Shown here: positions 1 through 4,891 of the stretch, in pieces
Position numbering within the stretch: the stretch's first letter is position 1
Layout: every line of letters starts with the position of its first letter
NCBI GenBank assembly: GCA_913774725.1
Contig: CAJYIG010000278.1
Coordinates: forward strand, 1-5,985
DNA: 5,985 nucleotides
DNA from: an uncultured Curtobacterium sp.
GTDB taxonomy: Bacteria > Actinomycetota > Actinomycetes > Actinomycetales > Microbacteriaceae
Reading direction: 5' to 3'
The notes under the pieces: generated by a model
What the model was told of the DNA's origin: nothing
Database searches by the model: none
The model's input: the letters and a program-made list of their open reading frames with translations, nothing else
Program-made: the position numbers and the translations under genes

Positions 1-34
1 CGCGCACGTGCGACGGAACAGGTCCGGGGGCCGC

Positions 35-2065
35 TCAGTCGCGGGTGGTGATGCCGAAGGGCGAGCTCTCGAGGTCCGTGAAGTTGCCCACGGTCGCCCG
101 GACCGTGCACGACGGTGCGACGGACAGTGCGGTCACGACGAGACCGTCCGACGACACCGCCAGCGCGCCCGAGCACCCGTCGGCGAAGCGCACCCCGGAT
201 TCCCCGCCGGCCACGTCGGTGAGCATCTCCGACGGGGTACCGGTCGAGGGACTGCGGTAGAGCGGGTTCAGTTCGTCGGCGCCGCTCGGCCAGACCGGGA
301 CGAGCGTCACCGGCAGCGTCGTCTGGCTGACGGTGCGGTCGGGGGTGCGGACCTCGACGCCCTGCAGCCGCTGCACCGGGTAGGACGTCCCGGTCACGGA
401 CTGGTCGGAGACGGCCGCCGTGGTCGCGCTCCCGGCGGCGTCGAGCCACTCCTGCAGACCGGCCTGGTCCGGCACGTCGGACAGCCGCACCGTGGCCTGC
501 ACGGTCAGGTCCTCGCCCGCCGGCACCACCACGTCGGACAGCGTCCACCCGCAGCGGACGTCGACGCCGGTCACCGACGGCTGGTTCCGAGCACCGGTGA
601 CGTCATCGCCGGCGGTCGGGTCCCCGGTCCAGGTCACCGCGGGGCACTCGGAGCGTTCTCCGACACCGGGCACCACCTCGAGCAGCGGCCCGCGGAGCGT
701 CGCGGCCTGCGCGGCGTAGGTGATCGACAGCGCGACGGTCCCGGCCTGCGGGTCGACGGTCGCCTTGCGGGTCGTCGAGAGCCCGGTCGGCAGCGGGCGG
801 TCCTGCTGGTAGGCGCTCGCAGCCTGCGCGGTGCGGGCAGCGCTCGGTGTGCCCTTCCCGCCCAACGCGCCGGGGAGCCAGACGACCCCGCCGACGACGA
901 GCGCCGCGACGAGCACCACGCCGAGGGCGCCGAGGCCGAGCATGCGGTTCGTCAGCCAGTCCGGGCGCTGCCACCGGCTTCGTGCGGGGGCCTCCGGTTC
1001 GCGAGCGGGCGCGACCGGCGGGTGGGCGAGCGGCCGGAAGACCGTCTGCGAGCCCGCCTGCCCGAGCTCGGGAGCGGGGCCGGCATCGTCCGCACCAGCC
1101 GTCGGTGCCGGAGCCGGGGTCTCGTTCGTCGGCCGCACGCCGCGCACCACCGTCGCCGGCCGCTCGACCTCGGCGAAGGACTCGGGGTCCGACGTCGGGC
1201 GCAGCGCGGGGGCGTCGGCGAGCTGCCGGGCGAGCCGGCGCAGGGTAGCCGCGGCATCCGCGGCCGCGGGCCGTGCGGCCGGGTCCTTCGCGAGCATCGT
1301 CGACACCGCCGACCAGAGCGCCGCGGGGACGTCGAGCTGCGGCGGGTCGGAGGTGACGTGGCGGTAGGCGACGGCGAAGTCGGTCCCGGGTCCGGCGAAG
1401 GGGGTGCGTCCGGCGAGCAGCTCGTAGAGCATCACCCCGGCGCCGTACACGTCGGCCGCGGGCCCCGAGCGCCCCTGGCTGATCGACTCGGGCGCCATGT
1501 ACTGCGGCGTCCCGAGCAGCCCGGTCGTGGTGCGCTGCCGGTCGGCCATCACCGACGCGATGCCGAAGTCCGACACCCGCACGTCACCCGTCGTGCCGGG
1601 CGTCCACGGTGTCGCGAGCAGCACGTTGTCGGGCTTGACGTCGCGGTGGGTGACGTCCTGCTCGTGTGCGGCGGCGAGGGCGTCGAGTGTCTCGGCGGTG
1701 ATCGTCAGGGCGTCCCGCGGTGGCAGCGTCCCCGCGCCGGCGAGCAGGTCCCGCGCGGAGCCCCCGCCGACCAGGTCCATGACGATCGCGAGTCGGTCAC
1801 CCTCGACGACGAGGTCGCGGACCCGCACGATCGACGGGTGCTGCAGACCGAGCAGCACGGTGCGCTCCCGCACGAAGCGTTCGACGACGGTCGGGTCGGC
1901 GGCGAGCTCGGCGCGCAGCAGCTTCGCGGCGACGTGCTCGCCGGTCGCGGTGTGCTCGGCGCGCCAGACCTCGCCGGTCGCGCCGCTACCGAGCAGGTCG
2001 ACCAGCCGGTACGACGCCCCGAGCGGCTCGCCGCGGCCGTACTGCGCCCGACCCTGCTCCGTCAC
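35..2065 (-). CDS. Membrane-anchored Ser/Thr protein kinase with non-PASTA outer domain
   Basis: The 676-residue product is a Hanks-type kinase that should phosphorylate Ser/Thr of cytoplasmic proteins. The kinase domain spans about 19-280. It shows the glycine loop G26-S-G-A-T-G31, ATP lysine K48, helix-C E67, catalytic H140-R-D142 with K144 and N147, D166-F-G, activation-loop T179-T181 and T186, A191-P-E193 and D205-V-Y-G. All catalytic residues are present, so it should be active. A Pro/Ala-rich linker (about 285-370) leads to one membrane helix (about 375-397). The outer part is about 280 residues with no PASTA repeats that I can see. It holds four cysteines (C474, C505, C631, C653), which could form two disulfides. 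The start is GTG, with a GGGGG stretch four bases upstream. It lies 48 bp after mshD on the same strand and is probably co-transcribed. The family call is secure; ligand and substrates are unknown. Confidence 0.96.
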   Translation of the reverse strand: MTEQGRAQYGRGEPLGASYRLVDLLGSGATGEVWRAEHTATGEHVAAKLLRAELAADPTVVERFVRERTVLLGLQHPSIVRVRDLVVEGDRLAIVMDLVGGGSARDLLAGAGTLPPRDALTITAETLDALAAAHEQDVTHRDVKPDNVLLATPWTPGTTGDVRVSDFGIASVMADRQRTTTGLLGTPQYMAPESISQGRSGPAADVYGAGVMLYELLAGRTPFAGPGTDFAVAYRHVTSDPPQLDVPAALWSAVSTMLAKDPAARPAAADAAATLRRLARQLADAPALRPTSDPESFAEVERPATVVRGVRPTNETPAPAPTAGADDAGPAPELGQAGSQTVFRPLAHPPVAPAREPEAPARSRWQRPDWLTNRMLGLGALGVVLVAALVVGGVVWLPGALGGKGTPSAARTAQAASAYQQDRPLPTGLSTTRKATVDPQAGTVALSITYAAQAATLRGPLLEVVPGVGERSECPAVTWTGDPTAGDDVTGARNQPSVTGVDVRCGWTLSDVVVPAGEDLTVQATVRLSDVPDQAGLQEWLDAAGSATTAAVSDQSVTGTSYPVQRLQGVEVRTPDRTVSQTTLPVTLVPVWPSGADELNPLYRSPSTGTPSEMLTDVAGGESGVRFADGCSGALAVSSDGLVVTALSVAPSCTVRATVGNFTDLESSPFGITTRD

Positions 2066-2113
2066 GTTGCCCCCGAGTGCCCCTGGCCGACCCCTCGTCG
2101 ACCTCGCGTCATG

Positions 2114-2992
2114 TTACCGGCCGGAGCCGCGCGCGTACTGCACGTCGATCGCGTGCTGGGTGAAGCCCGAGCGGCGGTACAGCGCGAGGGCCGGCTCGTT
2201 GTCGCCCTCGACGTAGAGCGCGGCGGCGGTCAGCCCGCGACCGGCCAGCCGGGCCGAACCCGCGCGCATCAGGACGCCGCCGAGACCCTGCCCCTGCAGG
2301 TCGGGCCGGACGGCCACCGCGTAGAACTCGCCGGTGCCGTCCTCGACCTTGAGCCAGCACGACCCCGCGAGCGCGCCCGACTCGTCGCGCAGGAGCAGCA
2401 GGTCGTCGCCGGAGAACCAGGGCTCGGCCTCACGGGCGCGCAGGTCGTCGATGGTCATCCGGCCCTGTTCGGGGTGGTTCGCGAAGGCCGCGGCGTTGAG
2501 GGTCAGCCAGGCGTCCTCGTCCTCGGGGTCGCCGGCGCGGAAGGCGTCGAGCCCGTACCCGACCGGCAGACCGACGGGTGCGAGCGTGTCCACGATCGGT
2601 GCCCGGAGCTGCAGCAGGGTCCGGACCGCCGTCCAGCCGTACCGGTCGGCGAGGGCACGCGCGGCGGGGTGGTCCCCGTGCGCCCACGCGAGACGTGGAG
2701 CACCGGGGTCAGCGGACGCGCCCGGGTCTGCGGACGCTCCCGGGTCCGTCGTCGCGCCCCCGGCGCCCGGGCCGGTCACCTGTGCGACGAGCGCCGACCC
2801 GACGCCCTGGCCACGGGCCTCCCGGGCGACGACGAGTTCCAACTCGCCGTCACGGACCACGGCGACCCCGCGCTCGTCGCCGACCACGGTCGCACGGCCG
2901 GCACGGACGTCGACCAGGGTCTGGTCGGAGAACGGCGGCGCCTCGCCCGCCGCGACGGAGGCGGCGGCGAGCATCTCGACGACGGCGAGCAC
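2114..2992 (-). CDS. mshD: Mycothiol synthase MshD (two-GNAT-domain acetyltransferase)
   Basis: This enzyme performs the last step of mycothiol synthesis, acetylating Cys-GlcN-Ins with acetyl-CoA in the cytoplasm. The 292-residue length fits the family (M. tuberculosis about 315). The N-terminal GNAT domain (about 1-130) has a decayed acetyl-CoA loop, R57-E-A-R-G-Q-G-V-G65. The C-terminal catalytic domain (about 145-292) has N166-A-A-F-A-N-H-P-E-Q, the CoA loop R229-P-D-L-Q-G-Q-G-L-G238, and Y260-V-E-G-D-N265. By remembered alignment, E222 and Y272 match the proposed catalytic Glu234 and Tyr294 of the M. tuberculosis enzyme. I chose GTG at 2992: it shares its G with the glnR stop (TAGTG) and has GGCGGGA five bases upstream. 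The in-frame ATG at 2974 lacks a good ribosome site. In-frame sequence reading further up to 3499 only shadows glnR. Residues 83-98 are a Pro/Gly/Ala repeat insertion between the domain's last elements. Confidence 0.95.
   Translation of the reverse strand: MLAVVEMLAAASVAAGEAPPFSDQTLVDVRAGRATVVGDERGVAVVRDGELELVVAREARGQGVGSALVAQVTGPGAGGATTDPGASADPGASADPGAPRLAWAHGDHPAARALADRYGWTAVRTLLQLRAPIVDTLAPVGLPVGYGLDAFRAGDPEDEDAWLTLNAAAFANHPEQGRMTIDDLRAREAEPWFSGDDLLLLRDESGALAGSCWLKVEDGTGEFYAVAVRPDLQGQGLGGVLMRAGSARLAGRGLTAAALYVEGDNEPALALYRRSGFTQHAIDVQYARGSGR
2699..2746. repeat. 18-bp tandem repeat inside mshD coding for DPGASA units
   Basis: About two and a half copies of an 18-bp unit are visible, with GGGTC recurring at 2706, 2724 and 2742. 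On the coding (minus) strand they encode D83-P-G-A-S-A, D89-P-G-A-S-A and D95-P-G-A. The unit is a multiple of three, so copy number could change without a frameshift. It sits in a loop of the non-catalytic N-terminal domain that, as I recall it, is short in the M. tuberculosis protein. Confidence 0.75.
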
Positions 2993-3675
2993 TACTGTCC
3001 CGCCAGGCGCTCGGCCTCGTCGTCGTGCACGTTGAAGCGGTAGCCGACGTTGCGGACCGTCCCGATGAGCGACTCGAGGTCGCCGAGCTTCGCGCGGAGG
3101 CGTCGCACGTGCACGTCGACCGTGCGCGTGCCGCCGAAGTAGTCGTAGCCCCAGACCTCGCTGAGCAGCTGCTCGCGGGTGAACACACGCGACGGGTGCG
3201 AGGCGAAGAAGCGCAGGAGCTCGAACTCCTTGAAGGTGAGGTCGAGCGGGCGACCACGGACCTTCGCCGAGTAGCTCGCCTCGTCGATGACGACGCCGGA
3301 GGCCTGGATCTTCGACCCAGAGGGGTTCTTCGCGGCACGGCCCGTGGTGAGCCGGATGCGGGCGTCGACCTCGGCGGGGCCGGCGCTCTCGAGCACGACG
3401 TCGTCGACGTTCCACTCGCTGTTCACCGCGGTGAGCCCGCCCTCGGTCACGACGAGGATGATCGGCGTCGTCGACCCGCTCGTCGCGAGGATCTTGCACA
3501 GGGCCTTGGCGCTGACGAGGTCGAGACGGGCGTCGACGAACATCAGGTCGCTCTGCGGGGCGTTGACCAGCTGGGCGGCCTCGGCGGGGACGTGGCGGAT
3601 CCGGTGGCTCAGGAGACCGAGACTCGGCAGGACGTCGCCGGGCGCGGCTGAGGTGAGTACCAGGAGCTGGGCCAC
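2992..3675 (-). CDS. glnR: GlnR-type OmpR-family transcriptional regulator
   Basis: The 227-residue product is a DNA-binding regulator of the GlnR group, which controls nitrogen-assimilation genes in many actinobacteria. The receiver domain (about 1-112) keeps D48 at the phosphoacceptor position. It lacks the usual N-terminal acidic pair (L-T-S-A at 7-10 instead), as GlnR-type atypical receivers do; these are thought to dimerise without classical phosphorylation. V75-V-T-E-G-G-L and the stretch through A98-G-P-A-E-V resemble Streptomyces GlnR. The winged-helix domain (about 123-216) carries L146-T-F-K-E-F-E-L-L, V174-W-G-Y-D-Y-F-G-G, the recognition helix T183[11 protein letters not shown] and N209-V-G-Y-R-F. 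The start is GTG with GGAGGT three bases upstream, close for a ribosome site, but the N-terminus lines up with GlnR. No histidine kinase gene is adjacent. GlnR identity rests on remembered similarity; the regulon in this lineage could differ. Confidence 0.9.
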   Translation of the reverse strand: MAQLLVLTSAAPGDVLPSLGLLSHRIRHVPAEAAQLVNAPQSDLMFVDARLDLVSAKALCKILATSGSTTPIILVVTEGGLTAVNSEWNVDDVVLESAGPAEVDARIRLTTGRAAKNPSGSKIQASGVVIDEASYSAKVRGRPLDLTFKEFELLRFFASHPSRVFTREQLLSEVWGYDYFGGTRTVDVHVRRLRAKLGDLESLIGTVRNVGYRFNVHDDEAERLAGQ

Positions 3676-3678
3676 AGG

Positions 3679-3684
3679 ACCTCC
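3679..3684 (-). promoter_or_regulatory. Ribosome binding site of glnR
   Basis: The minus strand reads GGAGGT, an excellent anti-Shine-Dalgarno match, three bases before the GTG start at 3675. The spacing is shorter than usual, but no other start codon gives a protein matching the GlnR N-terminus. Confidence 0.6.
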
Positions 3685-3708
3685 AGAGCGAGGGAACGTC
3701 GTGGAGTC

Positions 3709-3714
3709 ATCCTA
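3709..3714 (-). promoter_or_regulatory. Probable -10 box of the glnR-mshD-kinase transcript
   Basis: The minus strand reads TAGGAT, a full match to the TANNNT pattern of housekeeping sigma factors. Transcription would start near 3702 and leave a leader of roughly 27 nt including the GGAGGT site. No good TTGACA-like -35 lies 16-19 bp upstream, so the promoter may depend on an activator or be weak. Confidence 0.45.
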
Positions 3715-3784
3715 GTGATGCCTCGGCGGCGCCCCGCCGACCGGCTGGTCGGTCAGGGCTCCGACGGCGCAGGCGCGGCCCTGT

Positions 3785-3790
3785 CATGAT
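3785..3790 (+). promoter_or_regulatory. Possible -10 box placing the start of a leaderless mRNA at GTG 3798
   Basis: CATGAT fits TANNNT at the second and sixth positions only and ends seven bases before GTG at 3798. A weak GAC-containing -35 candidate (CCGACG, 3761-3766) lies 18 bp upstream. If real, the following gene would begin translation at the 5' end of its mRNA at GTG 3798, and the ATG codons at 3786 and 3789 would be promoter sequence. Confidence 0.3.
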
Positions 3791-4079
3791 GGAGCGCGTG
3801 ACCGAGCCCGTCCCGCCCCTCGACCAGCGCCGACTGCGCCTGACCTCCGTGCTGCCGGTCTGGGTGCTCGCGGTCGTCGGCGCCGTGCTCGTGCTGACCC
3901 TGACGCAGAAGGACTCGTTCGCCTGGCTCCTGCTCGTCTTCGTGCTCTGCGTGCTCGTGAGCTTCGTGCTGCAGCTCATCACCGCGACGAAGGACGGACT
4001 GGTCGAGCGGATCAGCATCGCGTCCTCCGGGTCCTTCGTCGTGGTGCTCGTCACGGCCGTGGTGCTGCTGGCGCGCTGA
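3786..4079 (+). CDS. Small three-helix integral membrane protein, function unknown
   Basis: The product is at most 97 residues. It has a short charged N-terminus (E3, R4, E7, D13, R15, R16, R18) and three hydrophobic stretches at about 22-41, 45-66 and 76-96. Between helices 2 and 3 lies the loop T66-A-T-K-D-G-L-V-E-R, and the chain ends in L-L-A-R. The positive-inside rule would put the N-terminus and the helix 2-3 loop in the cytoplasm. I recognise no named family; small proteins of this shape are common hypothetical proteins in actinobacteria. The start is uncertain. ATG 3786 has no clear ribosome site. GTG 3798 (93 residues) has GGAG three bases upstream and would also fit a leaderless transcript. 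It is divergent from glnR and is followed by a tandem repeat and an inverted repeat. Confidence 0.8.
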   Translation: MMERVTEPVPPLDQRRLRLTSVLPVWVLAVVGAVLVLTLTQKDSFAWLLLVFVLCVLVSFVLQLITATKDGLVERISIASSGSFVVVLVTAVVLLAR

Positions 4080-4080
4080 G

Positions 4081-4125
4081 CCGCGCGACCCGCGACCGCG
4101 CGACCCGAGGCCGCGCGACCAGCGA
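4081..4125. repeat. Three tandem 15-bp units in the intergenic gap
   Basis: Units 4081-4095, 4096-4110 and 4111-4125 each begin CCGCGCGACC and then diverge (CGCGA, CGAGG, AGCGA). They start right after the stop codon of the membrane-protein gene and end just before the inverted repeat. They are non-coding as far as I can see. A C-rich transcript from here could serve Rho, but that is a guess. Confidence 0.8.
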
Positions 4126-4127
4126 CC

Positions 4128-4163
4128 CGCGGCACGCCCCCTGGCGCCGTCAGGCGTGCCGCG
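4128..4163. terminator. Inverted repeat with 11-bp perfect arms: terminator or operator
   Basis: CGCGGCACGCC (4128-4138) pairs perfectly with GGCGTGCCGCG (4153-4163) around a 14-base loop that itself contains the palindrome GGCGCC. As RNA this is a very stable hairpin 48 bases after the stop of the upstream gene and could end its transcript. There is no U-tract, as often in high-GC actinobacteria. The right arm ends at the base before the TAGACT -10 box of the next gene and fills that promoter's spacer, so a role as an operator is equally possible. Confidence 0.6.
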
Positions 4164-4169
4164 TAGACT
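4164..4169 (+). promoter_or_regulatory. -10 box TAGACT giving a leaderless transcript for the small-peptide operon
   Basis: TAGACT matches TANNNT and ends six bases before ATG 4176. That is the distance at which transcription normally starts, so the mRNA should begin at or next to the ATG. No Shine-Dalgarno sequence precedes the ATG, which agrees with a leaderless message. A -35 would fall in the loop of the inverted repeat (about 4140-4146) and is not recognisable. Confidence 0.65.
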
Positions 4170-4175
4170 CGCCGC

Positions 4176-4292
4176 ATGGATTCGCTGCTTGCGCTCGAGC
4201 TGTTCTACGTGGGCCTCCTCGGCCTGGCGTCGCTCGCGATCGCGTTCATCTCGGTCGTCGTCGTCGTGAAGCTGTTCAAGGGTCAGCGTTGA
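4176..4292 (+). CDS. 38-residue single-helix membrane peptide, function unknown
   Basis: The ORF begins M-D-S-L-L-A-L-E-L-F-Y-V-G and ends V-K-L-F-K-G-Q-R. Residues about 10-31 form one hydrophobic helix (Y-V-G-L-L-G-L-A-S-L then A-I-A-F-I-S-V-V-V-V-V). D2 and E8 lie at the N-terminal side and K32, K35 and R38 at the C-terminal side, which predicts N-out, C-in topology. There is no signal-peptidase site or cysteine. Support for a real gene is a TAGACT -10 box six bases upstream, a stop codon that overlaps the TTG start of the next gene (TTGA), and a clean membrane-protein composition. The opposite frame makes no better product. It could anchor or assist the nitrobindin-like protein, act as a small membrane regulator, or serve mainly as a coupling leader. 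I do not know its function. Confidence 0.78.
   Translation: MDSLLALELFYVGLLGLASLAIAFISVVVVVKLFKGQR
4278..4283 (+). promoter_or_regulatory. Ribosome binding site for the nitrobindin-like gene
   Basis: AAGGGT sits five bases before TTG 4289, inside the last codons of the 38-residue ORF. It supports the rare TTG start. The upstream frame holds no ATG, GTG or TTG back to 4176, and a later start at the GTG near residue 27 would delete the first beta strand. Confidence 0.6.
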
Positions 4293-4891
4293 TCGAACTG
4301 CCGGAGGGCCTGGCGCCCGAGCTCGTCCCGCTGTCGTGGCTCGTCGGTGTCTGGGAGGGCACGGGCGTGGTCGAGTACCCCGTGGGCGACGAGGACGAGC
4401 CCCGCAAGTACGAGTTCGGCCAGCGGGTGAGCTTCAGCCACGACGGCCTGCCCTACCTCAACTACTCCTCGACGACGTGGCTGCTCGACGACGAGCACAC
4501 CCCCCTCGCCGCCGAGATGGGCTACTGGCGCATCGACCGTCCGAACGAGCCGGGCGACCGCGGCCCCGCGATGCTCATGGGTGACGGGCCCGTCCCGTTC
4601 AGCACGGTGGAGAGCGTCGAGACGCTCCGCAACACCACCGACGGCTTCGACGTCGAGGCGGCGATCATCCACCCGACGGGCGTCAACGAGCTCTACGTCG
4701 GTCGCGTGAAGAAGGGTCGCATCGACCTGGCCACCGACGCCGTGATGCGCTCGCCGAACGCGAAGGACTACTCGGCGGCGACCCGCCTGTACGGCCTGGT
4801 CGAGGGCAAGCTCTTCTGGGCGTGGGACATCGCCGCGCTCGGGCAGCAGCTCACCTCGCACGCCTCGGGGCAGCTCGCGAAGGTCGACTGA
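4289..4891 (+). CDS. Nitrobindin-like heme-binding beta-barrel protein (FABP/THAP4-like)
   Basis: The 200-residue cytoplasmic protein matches the bacterial nitrobindin family (M. tuberculosis Rv2717c type). These bind ferric heme in a ten-strand barrel and react with NO or isomerise peroxynitrite to nitrate. The N-terminal signature G20-x-W22-x-G24-x-G26 is present. So are H51-D-G-L-P-Y-L-N-Y with T63-W64, and E76-M-G-Y-W-R81 of the central strands. Near the C-terminus, L184-G-Q-Q-L-T-S-H191 corresponds to the segment carrying the axial heme histidine, and H191 is the likely ligand. The neighbouring histidine often seen before it is Ser190 here. The start is TTG, overlapping the small-peptide stop by four bases. 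The stop overlaps ygfZ by one base, so translation of the three genes is probably coupled. Family assignment is firm; heme binding and activity are inferred. Confidence 0.92.
   Translation: MIELPEGLAPELVPLSWLVGVWEGTGVVEYPVGDEDEPRKYEFGQRVSFSHDGLPYLNYSSTTWLLDDEHTPLAAEMGYWRIDRPNEPGDRGPAMLMGDGPVPFSTVESVETLRNTTDGFDVEAAIIHPTGVNELYVGRVKKGRIDLATDAVMRSPNAKDYSAATRLYGLVEGKLFWAWDIAALGQQLTSHASGQLAKVD

Larger units (their letters stand above)
3676..3785. other. Divergent intergenic region between glnR and the membrane-protein gene
   Basis: About 110 bp separate two genes that point away from each other, so both promoters must lie here. Besides the TAGGAT and GGAGGT sites on the minus strand and CATGAT on the plus strand, I see only GC-rich sequence. 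I found no convincing GlnR-type operator (GTnAC with GAAAC half-sites), so autoregulation is not supported by eye. Confidence 0.6.

Noticed and set aside
3..12. Palindrome CGCACGTGCG beyond the kinase stop
   Set aside because: Ten symmetric bases in sequence this GC-rich occur often by chance, and the window edge hides any context.
8..3043. Open frame of about 1011 codons on the plus strand across kinase, mshD and the glnR end
   Set aside because: It is the antisense of three well-recognised genes. Its translation is Arg/Gly/Ala-rich with no domain, and long antisense frames are expected at this GC content.
2993..3499. N-terminal extension of MshD through the glnR coding region
   Set aside because: The extension is Arg/His-rich shadow sequence. 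GTG 2992, with a ribosome site and the TAGTG overlap, gives the normal family length.
2578..3651. Plus-strand frame of about 357 codons opposite mshD and glnR
   Set aside because: Its first part is Arg/Pro-rich noise, and the opposite strand encodes clear MshD and GlnR proteins.
3676..3785. GlnR operator for autoregulation
   Set aside because: No paired GTnAC and GAAAC half-sites at the expected spacing are visible.
4822..4890. Upstream in-frame start for YgfZ adding 23 residues
   Set aside because: The extra residues are Arg/Ala-rich and lie inside the nitrobindin-like gene. ATG 4891 has a good ribosome site and a typical one-base overlap.
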